Shown: positions 56,550 through 64,000 of the stretch, piece after piece
How the letters are laid out: each line of letters opens with the position of its first letter
Numbering within the stretch: position 1 is the first letter of the stretch
From: Streptomyces sp. GKU 895
GTDB lineage: Bacteria > Actinomycetota > Actinomycetes > Streptomycetales > Streptomycetaceae
NCBI GenBank assembly: GCA_002027195.1
Contig: MWJO01000037.1
Span: forward strand, 1-64,000
DNA length: 64,000 nt
Direction: 5' to 3'
Made by a program: the position numbers and the translations under genes
The notes under the pieces: model-generated
The model's database searches: none
The model's input: the letters and a program-made list of their open reading frames with translations, nothing else
Told to the model about the DNA's origin: nothing

Positions 56550-57582
56550 GGTCCTCCAGCACCTCCTCGGCCTCCTTCATGATCCGCTCCACCAGTTCCG
56601 CGCACGACGGCAGGTCGTCGATCACCCCGGCGACCTGCCCCGAGGCCATCACCCCGAGGTCCGTCCGGCCGTCCACCATCGCCGACCTGAGCAGCATCGG
56701 CGTGTTGGCGGCGAGCAGCACCTGGCTCCAGGTGAGCTCCCTGCCGTGCTTCAGGGCGAGGCCGTCGTGCAGCATCTCGCGCCAGGACAGGCCGGACAGG
56801 CGGCGGAAGCCGGCCGCGTGGCGGACCGCACGCAACAGCGTCCTCGCGCGGCCGGAACCCTCCACAGAGGTCACCAGCTCCGTGCGGAGCATGCGGTGCG
56901 GCAGTCCGTCCACCGCGCGGGTCACCGTCACGTCCCTGACGCCGGCCGCGAGATAGCGCCGCTTCACCGCGTCCGGCACCGTCGAGTCCGACGTCAGCAG
57001 GAACCGCGTCCCCATCGCCACGCCTGCCGCCCCGTACGCCAGCGCCGCGACCAGCCCGCGTCCGTCGAAGAAGCCGCCCGCCGCGACGACCGGGATGCCG
57101 ACCGCGTCGACGACCTGGGGGAGCAGTACGGTCGTCGCCACGTCGCCGGTGTGCCCGCCGCCCTCGCCGCCCTGCACGATCACTGCGTCCGCTCCCCATG
57201 CCGCGACCTTCTCGGCATGGCGGCGGGCCCCGACGGACGGGATGACCACGACGTCCGCCGCCTTGAGTCTGGCGATCAGTTCGGGGGAGGGGGCCAGCGC
57301 GAACGACGCCACCCGGACGCCCTCGGCGAGCATGATCGACACGCGCTCCCCGGCGTCCGCCGCGTCCGCCCGCAGATTCACGCCGAAAGGTGCGTCCGTG
57401 CGGGACCTGACCTCCCGTATCGCGTCCCGCAGCTGGTCGAGGGTCATCGTCGCGGAGGCCAGGATGCCCAGCGCGCCCGCGTTCGCCGTGGCCGACACCA
57501 GACGGGGGCCCGCGACCCAGCCCATGCCGGTCTGCACGACCGGGTGCCGGACCCCGACGAGCCGGGTCAGTGCCGTGTCCAT
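56533..57582 (-). CDS. ipdC: NMO-type flavin enzyme, IpdC-like
   Basis: 349 aa TIM barrel of the nitronate-monooxygenase/2-nitropropane-dioxygenase family. HPVVQTGMGWVAGPRLV near 13, PFGVNLRAD near 65, VIVQGGEGGGHTGD near 134 and VVAAGGFFDGRGLVAALAYGA near 162 are FMN-binding motifs; MGTRFLLTSDS is near 189. IpdC (Rv3553) has this fold and lies next to ipdAB, where it is needed for HIP breakdown. ATG 57582 shares a base with the ipdB stop (TGATG). Confidence 0.82.
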   Translation of the reverse strand: MDTALTRLVGVRHPVVQTGMGWVAGPRLVSATANAGALGILASATMTLDQLRDAIREVRSRTDAPFGVNLRADAADAGERVSIMLAEGVRVASFALAPSPELIARLKAADVVVIPSVGARRHAEKVAAWGADAVIVQGGEGGGHTGDVATTVLLPQVVDAVGIPVVAAGGFFDGRGLVAALAYGAAGVAMGTRFLLTSDSTVPDAVKRRYLAAGVRDVTVTRAVDGLPHRMLRTELVTSVEGSGRARTLLRAVRHAAGFRRLSGLSWREMLHDGLALKHGRELTWSQVLLAANTPMLLRSAMVDGRTDLGVMASGQVAGVIDDLPSCAELVERIMKEAEEVLEDLRASR

Positions 57583-58312
57583 CAGACGGCGACCTCCCTG
57601 GCGCGGGCGCCGGCCGGGTCGAGCACCTCGCGGATCAACTTCAGTTCCTGAGCGGTCGGTTCGCGGGTGTACGGCACCTCGGAGGGGATGCCGAGCGGGA
57701 AGCCCGTCGCCTCCGCCACCTGCGCGACACTCACCCCGGGATGCAGCGAGGCCAGCCGCATCGAGTGGTCCGGCGTCGCGAAGTCGAAGACGCCGAGATC
57801 GGAGACGACCCGGGGGATGCGGTGGAAGCGGGCGCCTACGACGGGGTCGTACCCGGCATGGTCGTACCCCACCCCGCACACCATGTCGACCTTCTCCACG
57901 AACACCCGCCGGGAGTGCTTGGGCACCCAGTAACTCGTCGGGTTGTTGAGGGTGTTGACCGGCGCTCCCCGCACCCCCAGCAGCTGCCGTTTCGGGCGCT
58001 CCCAGTCGCCGATGCAGGAGATGTTCTGGTTGCCGTACCGGTCGATCTGGCTCGCCCCCATCATCACGTGCCGCCGCCCGCCGGTGACCAGGGCCAGATG
58101 CTGCCGGTACGGCAACAAGCCCTCGACGTGCCCTCGGCGTCCACGAGCATCGCCTCGCCGTCGGTCAGCAGCAGGTCCGGTGCGAAGGTGAGGCAGGCCA
58201 GCCGGGCACCGACGGAGGGGATCAGGCCCATGGGGCTCGCGAGGATCTCGCCCGCGTCGCGCCAGGCCTCGGCGCAGGCGATCACGCAGTACTCGGCGCG
58301 GGTCGCGGTCAT
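57582..58312 (-). CDS. ipdB: CoA-transferase-like ring hydrolase, beta subunit IpdB (one-base deletion near 58131)
   Basis: 243 aa after repair. The N-terminal third (MTATRAEYCVIACAEAW; LTFAPDLLLTDGEA) is in one frame and the rest (LPYRQHLALVTGGRRHVMMGASQ; IDRYGNQNIS) in another. Adding one G in GGCACGTCG near 58131 joins them as EGTVEGLLPYRQ with a length divisible by three. With IpdA it forms the heteromeric enzyme that opens ring C of the steroid-derived COCHEA-CoA by hydrolysis despite its CoA-transferase fold. ATG 58312 overlaps the ipdA stop (ATGA). Confidence 0.85.
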
Positions 58313-59115
58313 GGCGTCCTCCCGTCGAGGTAGGTCGCGGCGAACTCCGGCCAGGGGGTGGTCGCGTACGCGCGCTGGGCGTCCTCGTCGCGGCCGTAGT
58401 CGGGTGCGCAGGACGTGAAGTGCGCGCCGCCCGGCGCCTCGACGACCCCTGTCACCACGTGCCGTTTCAGCAGCAGCGACTGGGGCGGTCCCTCCTTCGC
58501 GAACTCGGCCGTCCCGACGAGCCGTTCGCAGGAGACGTACGCCGTGTCGGCCGCCTCGCAGAAGAGGTCGTCGAAGTACGGGTCCGGGCCCAGGTACTGC
58601 CCGTTGCCCCGCCGGTCGGCGCGGTTGACGTGGACCAGGGCCGCGTCGAGCCGCAGGGCGGGCACGGCGACGAACGTCTCGCCGTCGTCGTACGGCGAAG
58701 TCACCGTCCGCAGACCGGGGTTGACCCGCATGACATCCGAACCGAGGCCGGCCCGCACCGGCAGGAACGGCAGCCGGTGGGCGGCCGCGTGCAGTCCCCA
58801 CATGAACATCGCCTCGTCGATCTCCGTCAGTTCGAAGGCGCCGGATTCGCGGGCGGCCCGGTAGTGCGGTTCGAGGGGGATGGAGTCGAGGGTGACGAAG
58901 GGGGCGACGAGCCTGCGCAGGCGTCCGGCGGCGGCGAGCATACCGACGTCCGGGCCGCCGTACGAGACGACGGTGAGGTCGGTGATCCCGGTGCGGAGCA
59001 GCGCCCTCACCAGCTCCATCGGCTTGCGGCGGGAACCCCAGCCGCCGATGCCCAGGGTCATCCCGCTCTCCAGCCGGGAGACGGCCTCGTCGGCGGTCAT
59101 GGTCTTGTCGGTCAC
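58309..59115 (-). CDS. ipdA: CoA-transferase-like ring hydrolase, alpha subunit IpdA
   Basis: 268 aa. LESGMTLGIGGWGSRRKPMELVRAL near 15-39 is the family I CoA-transferase alpha opening; TVVSYGGPDVGMLAAAG near 48, VHVNRADRRGNGQYLGPDPYFDD near 161 and FTSCAPDYGRDED near 236 are conserved in IpdA. GTG 59115 abuts the echA20 stop without a gap; ATG 59100 is an alternative. The partner is IpdB, directly downstream with an ATGA overlap. Confidence 0.87.
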   Translation of the reverse strand: MTDKTMTADEAVSRLESGMTLGIGGWGSRRKPMELVRALLRTGITDLTVVSYGGPDVGMLAAAGRLRRLVAPFVTLDSIPLEPHYRAARESGAFELTEIDEAMFMWGLHAAAHRLPFLPVRAGLGSDVMRVNPGLRTVTSPYDDGETFVAVPALRLDAALVHVNRADRRGNGQYLGPDPYFDDLFCEAADTAYVSCERLVGTAEFAKEGPPQSLLLKRHVVTGVVEAPGGAHFTSCAPDYGRDEDAQRAYATTPWPEFAATYLDGRTP

Positions 59116-59874
59116 CTAGGAATCACCCTTCCCGAACCTGCTCCGCACCCGGTCCGCGATCCCGCTCACGCTCGCCTCGAACGTGAACCCCTGCTCGAAG
59201 CGGTAGCTGCGACGGACGTCGACCGGGTCGATGCCGTTGATGGCGGCCTTGGCGAGACGCAGCAGCTCCCCGTCCTTCGCGGCGATCTCCCGCGCCAACT
59301 CCAGGGATGTGTCCAGCAGTTCGTCACGCGGCACGACCGCCCACACCGACCCGTGCGTGTGCAGCTCCGCCGCCGTGACGGTGCCCGAGGTGAAGTACAG
59401 GGCGCGCATGAGGTGCTGCGGGACCAGCCGCGCCAGATGGGTGGCGGCGCCCAGGGCGCCCCGGTCCAGCTCGGGCAGCCCGAAGGCGGCGTCCTCGCTC
59501 GCCACGATCACGTCCGCGTTCCCGACCAGCCCGATCCCGCCGCCCAGACAGAAGCCCTGCACGGCCGCGATCACCGGGACCTCGCACTCGTACACCGCAG
59601 AAAAGGCCTCGAAGCACCCGCGGTTGACCGCGACCAGCGCGTCCGCGCCCCGCGCCTGGAGCTCCTTGATGTCGACGCCCGCGTTGAACCCCCGCCCCTC
59701 GGCGGCCAGCACCACACAGCGCGTGCCCGGATCACGGCCGGCGGCGCGCACGGCGTCGGCCAGCGCGTACCAGCCGTCCACCGGAAGGGCGTTCACCGGC
59801 GGGAAGTCGACCGTGACGACGGAGATCCCGTCTCCTCGAATCCCTTTTTCCCCGGATGAGGTGGAGACACCCAT
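59116..59874 (-). CDS. echA20: enoyl-CoA hydratase family ring hydrolase, EchA20-like
   Basis: 252 aa crotonase. GFNAGVDIKEL near 63 (oxyanion residues) and GFCLGGGIGLVGNADVIVAS near 107 match the family; GLPELDRGALGAATHL is near 133. In mycobacteria EchA20 opens ring D of the HIEC-CoA intermediate and precedes ipdAB, as here. The RSYRFEQGFTFE C-terminus is typical. ATG 59874 lies 20 nt from a KstR2-like box. First gene of the minus-strand unit echA20-ipdA-ipdB-ipdC. Confidence 0.85.
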   Translation of the reverse strand: MGVSTSSGEKGIRGDGISVVTVDFPPVNALPVDGWYALADAVRAAGRDPGTRCVVLAAEGRGFNAGVDIKELQARGADALVAVNRGCFEAFSAVYECEVPVIAAVQGFCLGGGIGLVGNADVIVASEDAAFGLPELDRGALGAATHLARLVPQHLMRALYFTSGTVTAAELHTHGSVWAVVPRDELLDTSLELAREIAAKDGELLRLAKAAINGIDPVDVRRSYRFEQGFTFEASVSGIADRVRSRFGKGDS

Positions 59875-59893
59875 GGAAGCATCAGCTACCTTT

Positions 59894-59915
59894 CCACCAA
59901 ACGTTTGTTAGGTGG
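59894..59915. promoter_or_regulatory. KstR2-like operator 2
   Basis: ACCAAACGTTTGTT (59896-59909) matches 8 of 10 fixed bases of AnCAAGnnCTTGnT and is part of a longer near-palindrome ending GGTGG. It lies in the 54-nt divergent promoter between echA20 and the next SDR gene, so it could control both. Confidence 0.6.
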
Positions 59916-59928
59916 AGGGTAGCGGCGA

Positions 59929-60669
59929 ATGGAGCTGAAGGGGAGGGTCGCCGTCGTCACGGGAGGAACCCGGGGCGTGGGCGCCGGGGTGGCACGCTCC
60001 TTCGCGGAGGCGGGCGCCGAGGTCGTGATCTGCGCCCGCCGTCCGCCCGAAGTCCCTTTGAAGGGCGTGGAGTTCATGCCACTCGACGTCCGCGACCACG
60101 ACGCCGTGCACGCCTTCTTCGCCGCGCTGCCCCGGGTCGACGTGCTCGTCAACAACGCGGGAGGCGGCCCCTACCGGCTGCTCGCCGACGCGGACGTGGC
60201 CCGGCACGCGCGCGTGATCGAGCTCAACCTCCTCGCCCCCCTGGCGGTTTCCCTCGCCGCGTACGACCATCTCAAGCGCGCCAGGGGCTCCGTCGTCATG
60301 GTCGGCAGCGTCAGCGGCAGCCGCCCCTCGCCCGGATCGGCGGCGTACGGGGCGGCGAAGGCCGGGCTGGAGAACCTCGCCCGCTCGATGGCGGTGGAGT
60401 GGGCGCCGGACGTCCGGGTCAACACCCTGGTCGTCGGCATGGTCCGCACCGAACTCGCCCACCTGCACTACGGCGACGCGCAGGCGGTCGACGCGGTGTC
60501 CCGCACGGTTCCGCTCGGGCGCCTGGCCGAGCCGTCCGACGTCGGCGCCGCGGCCGTGTTCCTCGCCTCCGACGCCGCCGCGTACATCAGCGGGGCCTCG
60601 CTCCAGGTGCACGGGGGCGGGGAGCGGCCGCTGTTCCTGGACGCCGCGACTGCCCACAGGGAGACGTGA
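59929..60669 (+). CDS. short-chain dehydrogenase (Rv3549c-like position)
   Basis: 246 aa SDR. TGGTRGVGAGVARSF near 11 binds NAD(P), NNAGGG is near 75, and the catalytic Ser/Tyr/Lys are in VGSVSGSRP and AAYGAAKAG near 141. It occupies the place of Rv3549c next to echA20 in mycobacteria, in the opposite orientation to it as there. The steroid intermediate is not defined. ATG 59929 has GGAGGG 9 nt upstream. The stop lies inside a 41-bp tandem duplication. Confidence 0.8.
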   Translation: MELKGRVAVVTGGTRGVGAGVARSFAEAGAEVVICARRPPEVPLKGVEFMPLDVRDHDAVHAFFAALPRVDVLVNNAGGGPYRLLADADVARHARVIELNLLAPLAVSLAAYDHLKRARGSVVMVGSVSGSRPSPGSAAYGAAKAGLENLARSMAVEWAPDVRVNTLVVGMVRTELAHLHYGDAQAVDAVSRTVPLGRLAEPSDVGAAAVFLASDAAAYISGASLQVHGGGERPLFLDAATAHRET

Positions 60670-60729
60670 GATGAGCGGAATCTGCGACGACTGCCCACAG
60701 GGAGACGTGAGATGAGCCGAATCTGCGAA
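60648..60729 (+). repeat. 41-bp tandem duplication spanning a stop and start codon
   Basis: GACTGCCCACAGGGAGACGT plus GAGATGAGCSGAATCTGCGA occurs twice with a 41-nt period (copies at 60648 and 60689), differing at one base (S). Each copy carries the GGGAGACGTGAG ribosome binding site and an ATG. Confidence 0.9.
60671..60715 (+). CDS. 14-codon ORF created by the duplication
   Basis: ATG 60671 with its copied ribosome binding site encodes MSGICDDCPQGDVR and stops at TGA 60713-60715. That stop overlaps the ATG of the next SDR gene (ATGA). It is either a translated leader that couples expression or an accident of the duplication. There is no evidence of an independent function. Confidence 0.4.
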   Translation: MSGICDDCPQGDVR

Positions 60730-61617
60730 GGCCGGGTCGTCGTCGTCACCGGCGCGGGACGGGGACTCGGCCGCGCCCACGCGCTGGCGTTCGCGGCCCA
60801 GGGGGCGCGGGTCGTGGTCAACGACCTCGGTGTGGGGCTGGACGGCAGGCCCGGCGCCGACAGCCCGGCGGCACAGGTCGTGGCGGAGATCCGCGCGGCG
60901 GGCGGCGAGGCGATGGCGCACGGCGGCGACATCGCGACGTCCGAAGGCGCGCGGAGCCTGATCGCGACCGCCGTGGAGACGTACGGACGCCTCGACACCC
61001 TCGTCAACAACGCCGGATTCCTGCGCGACCGGATGCTGGTGAACCTCGACGAGGACGACTGGGACGCGGTGCTGCGGGTCCACCTGAAAGGCCACTTCCT
61101 CCCGCTGAAGCACGCGGCGGCACACTGGAGGAGCGAGGCGAAGGCGGGTCGTACACCGGCGGCTCGGATCGTCAACACCAGCAGCGGAGCGGGACTGTTG
61201 GGCTCGCTCGGGCAGGGCGGATACAGCGCCGCGAAGGCCGGGATCGTCGGGCTGACGCTGGTCGCCGCCGCCGAACTCGCCCGCTACGGCGTCCAGGTGA
61301 ACGCGATCGCGCCCGCGGCCCGGACCGGATGACGGAACGGACCTTCGCCGAGACGATGGCGGCGCCCGCGGCCGGGTTCGACGCGATGGCCCCCGAGAAC
61401 GTCTCGCCGCTCGTGGTCTGGCTGGGCTCGGCGGCGAGCGAGGGCGTCACCGGGCGGGTCTTCGAGACGGAGGGCGGCCGGGTCACGGTCATGGAGGGCT
61501 GGCGCCCCGGCCCGAGCGCCGACAAGGGCGCGCGCTGGGACGCGGACGAGGTCGGGGACACCGTACGAAAGCTGCTGGCGCGCGCGGAGGCCCCCGGGGG
61601 CGGTCTACGGGGCGTAG
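60712..61617 (+). CDS. short-chain dehydrogenase (Rv3548c-like) (deletion near 61324, insertion near 61603)
   Basis: 301 aa after repair, longer than classical SDRs, as in the Rv3548c group. TGAGRGLGRAHALAFA near 13 and NDLGVGLDG near 37 form the cofactor site; NNAGFLRDRML near 99 and GGYSAAKAGIVGL near 170 the active site. The frame stops early at 61332; adding one C in GGACCGGATG leads into MTERTFAETMAAPAAGF. One extra G near 61603 hides the natural end, PGAVYGA, at 61617. The two changes cancel. Probable role: dehydrogenation of a beta-hydroxyacyl-CoA from ring cleavage. Confidence 0.82.
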
Positions 61618-61633
61618 GAACCCGGAGTGACCT

Positions 61634-62521
61634 CTATGTGTCGCACTCCCACACCGTCCGGCACACCCCGCACCGCGCCCGCATCCGCCCCCGCACCGGC
61701 ACCCGGATCTTCTGATGGCAGGTCGGGCAGGGGAACGACACCCGCAGCTGCCCGCCCCCGTCCGGACTGAACGCGTACGGCACCCCGGCCGGCGCGGCCG
61801 CCGCGTGCTTCCGCTCGCGCGCGTACCGTCGCCGCCCCGCCCACCCCCGCCGCGGTCAGCGGCGGCTGCTGCTCGTCCTCGCGCGCCCGCGCCATCCCCT
61901 TCACATAGGCGGTATAGGCCTGCGGACTGGTGAACCACACCGACGGGTCCTCCCCGAACACCAGCGACCGCTTGGCGAGGACGTACCCGAACTCCTCCGG
62001 CGTCAGATACCCGAGCTTCTGCGAGACGCGGCGTCCTCCCGGTACGCGTCCAGCAGCAGCCACCCGGCACCCAGATAGGTCGCCGCCGTGTCCGTGAGGA
62101 TCTCGTTGTCCCGGGTTCCCGGGAAGGACAGCCCGAGGCGGTGCAGATACACATGCATCACCTCGTGCGCGAGCGCCGCCCCGATGTCCCGCCGATGCGT
62201 CCGGAACCGGTCGTTGAGTTCCACGAAGTACTCCGGACCGGCGGCCAGTTCGACGTTCGCCGCATGCGTCATGTCACGGAAGCCGACGATCATCCGCGCG
62301 TCCGGGAGCCGGTAGTGCCGCACCATCTCGCGCGCCACCCGCTGCGCCCCCAGATGGAGATCGTCGGTGTCGCAGAACGCCACGTCCGCCGGGGCCACGC
62401 TGGCCGCGAACGTCTGGACGGTGTCGTACGACAGCCGTTTCCACAGCGCGGTGATCGCGGCCCGCACCGTCTCCAGATGCGGATACCCGTGCTCGACCGG
62501 TCCGTCGTTCGCCACGCCCAT
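61634..62521 (-). CDS. metallopeptidase-like protein with C-terminal zinc ribbon (two compensating one-base errors)
   Basis: About 295 aa after repair. The motif AALAHEVMHVYLHRLGL near residue 123 is an HExxH zinc-protease signature, with ILTDTAATYLGAGWLLLD as a possible third-ligand helix. Next comes KLGYLTPEEFGYVLAKR in a second frame, then a third frame with RYARERKHAA and a zinc ribbon: CPTCHQKIRVP and CGVCRTVWEC. A deletion near 62035 and an insertion near 61855 reconcile the three frames with a length divisible by three. ATG 62521 and GTG 62551 are possible starts. The substrate is unknown and no signal peptide is seen. Confidence 0.65.
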
Positions 62522-62560
62522 ACCCCCAAGACGCCGGGAACCCGCTTCCACTCTACGAGG

Positions 62561-64000
62561 TCATCGCCTGCGGACGTACGGCGCCGAACCGGCCCGCTCC
62601 AGCTCGAGGACCCACACGTCGTTCACCCCTTCCCGCAGTACCGGGCCGGGCACGTACAGCGACCGCTGGGGGCCCACGGACCAGTACCGGCCGAGGCCGA
62701 AGCCGTTGATCCACACGAAGCCGCGGGTCCAGCCCGGCAGCGCCAGCAGCGCGTCCCCGGCACCGCGCACGTCGAGGGTGCCCCGGTAGAGGCCGGGTGC
62801 GCCGTCCCCGGGAAGCGCCCGCAGCCGTACGTCCTCGACGTCGTCCAGCGCGTCCAGGCGCAGCCCCCGCGCGCGTACCCCGTGCAGAAACTGCCGGTCG
62901 TGCAGCAGCCCGCCGGTGATCCCCTTGGACTCCCCGGTGCGCGGCCCGTAGTTGACCCGCCCCACGCGACTCCACCCACAGCTCCACACGCGCGTGCCCG
63001 GCGACCGGCTCCTTCAGCCGCTCGTCCTCCTCCGTCAGCACCCCGGCCCGCTCCCCGTCGACGTACACCACCGCCAGGTCGCGCAGCCCGCGCGCGCGGA
63101 ACGGGTACGGCTGCCGCGGCCCCGGTACGGTCACCTCGTAGCGCACCAGCCCCCGGTCCACGTCCAGTTCCTCGAAGGTCGGCGGGACGGGGGAGGCGAC
63201 GACAGGCCCGCCCCGCGCCTCCAGCACGTCCGCCAAAGGCGCCCACCCCGCGAGCTCCACCTCCGCGGCCACCGCCAACTGCGGCGGCAGCGGCGGAAGT
63301 TCGGGCAGCGGTCCGTCCGCGTACGGGGCCAGCACCTCGCGGAAGCGCCAGAACTTCTCCGTCGGGTGCCCGAACTCGTCGATCGGGGCGTCGTAGTCGT
63401 ACGACGTCACATCCGGCTCCAGCACCCCGTCGTGCAGATCGCCGCCGCCCCGGTTCGCCCCCGCCCAGCCCGCGAAACTCGTCCCGCCGTGCGCCATGTA
63501 CAGGTTCACGGACGCACCGCACTCCAGGATCTCCCGCAGCGCCGCCGCCGCGTCCGCCGGATCCCGTACGACATGATCGGCGCCCCAGTGGTCGAACCAG
63601 CCGCACCAGAACTCCATGCACATCAACGGCCCTTCCGCGCGATGCCGGCGCAGGGTCGCGAAGGCCTCACGGGCCTGGGAGCCGAAGTTGACCGTGGCCA
63701 GGACGCCGGGCAGCGAGCCGCCGGTCAGCATGTGGTCCTCGGGGCCGTCCGAGGTGAACAGCGGAACCGTGACACCGGCCTCGCGGATCGTCCGGGCCAG
63801 CCACCGCAGGTACTCCGCGTCCGAGCCGTAGCTGCCGTACTCGTTCTCCACCTGCACCATGAGCACCGGACCGCCCCCGTCGACCTGCCGGGACACGACC
63901 TCGGGCAGCAACCGGCCGAACCACTGCTCCACCTGCCGCAGATACACCGCGTCGCTGGTCCGCGCCCGCCCCGCCAGCCAGTGCGGCAGACCGCCGTTCT
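62561..64000 (-). CDS. beta-galactosidase, GH35, 5' end outside the window (insertion at 62960-62963)
   Basis: About 480 C-terminal residues are visible; the frame is open to the window edge. GGLPHWLAGRARTSD precedes VLMVQVENEYGSYG, where the first Glu is the acid/base, and GPLMCMEFWCGWFDHWG holds the nucleophile Glu; NLYMAHGGTSFAGWAGAN follows. The C-terminal beta domains are split: one extra G opposite 62960-62963 shifts the frame; removing it gives VNYGPRTGESKGI and a regular end (GFVWINGFGLGRYW) at 62561. It hydrolyses beta-galactosides. No signal can be assessed. Confidence 0.88.

Noticed and set aside
59908..61125. 405-codon minus-strand frame opposite the SDR genes
   Set aside because: Shadow of two well-supported SDR genes, without motifs.

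Overview
The window is a very GC-rich actinobacterial chromosome segment, almost certainly Streptomyces. The support is the his-priA-trp gene order, a trpM-like gene, DUF2567, TIGR02234 and HGxxPAAW proteins, dense ATGA/GTGA coupling, leaderless starts, and intergenic repeat types familiar from Streptomyces. No tRNA, rRNA, CRISPR array, insertion sequence or prophage is visible; this looks like core chromosome with accessory catabolic blocks.

Layout. 1-7.6 kb: end of a hypothetical gene, an ABC-2 exporter pair, a DUF2567 membrane protein, YbaK deacylase, a LON-substrate-binding protein and two Streptomyces-type hypotheticals. 7.7-13.4 kb: a tightly coupled histidine operon (hisD-C-B-small ORF-H-priA-ridA-F) closed by a strong hairpin. 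13.5-16.1 kb: an ArsR-type regulator with an MFS exporter, and a TIGR03085 protein. 16.3-23.2 kb: hisI and the tryptophan genes trpE, trpC, trpM, trpB, trpA with three small membrane proteins between trpE and trpC. 23.3-25.1 kb: DsbA-like protein and lgt. 25.2-33.2 kb (minus): a seven-gene coupled operon of four divergent ADP-ribosylglycohydrolase paralogues, a PfkB/ribokinase, a CaiB-type CoA-transferase and a CitE-like lyase. 33.5-40.6 kb: a VIT-family metal transporter, then gltB-gltD. 40.8-48.3 kb: a cell-envelope or exopolysaccharide block (lipoprotein, WecB, GT2, small membrane protein on minus; DUF2334 secreted protein and GH113-like lipoprotein on plus; GH46 chitosanase on minus). 48.3-51.8 kb: rhomboid protease, VWA protein and an orphan cytochrome b (QcrB-like). 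51.7-61.6 kb: a cluster matching in content and order the mycobacterial KstR2 regulon for steroid C/D-ring (HIP) breakdown: two acyl-CoA dehydrogenases, IpdF-like SDR, KstR2, FadA6, IpdC, IpdB, IpdA, EchA20 and two more SDRs, with KstR2-like boxes in both divergent promoters. 61.6-64 kb: a metallopeptidase-like protein and a GH35 beta-galactosidase cut by the window edge.

A general caution applies. About twenty genes are broken by single-base insertions or deletions, mostly in G or C runs. In every case one-base repair restores a reading frame divisible by three with a sensible C-terminus, often ending exactly on an ATGA overlap with the next gene. I read these as consensus errors, not pseudogenes. 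Coordinates below cover the whole reconstructed gene and the break is named in each entry.
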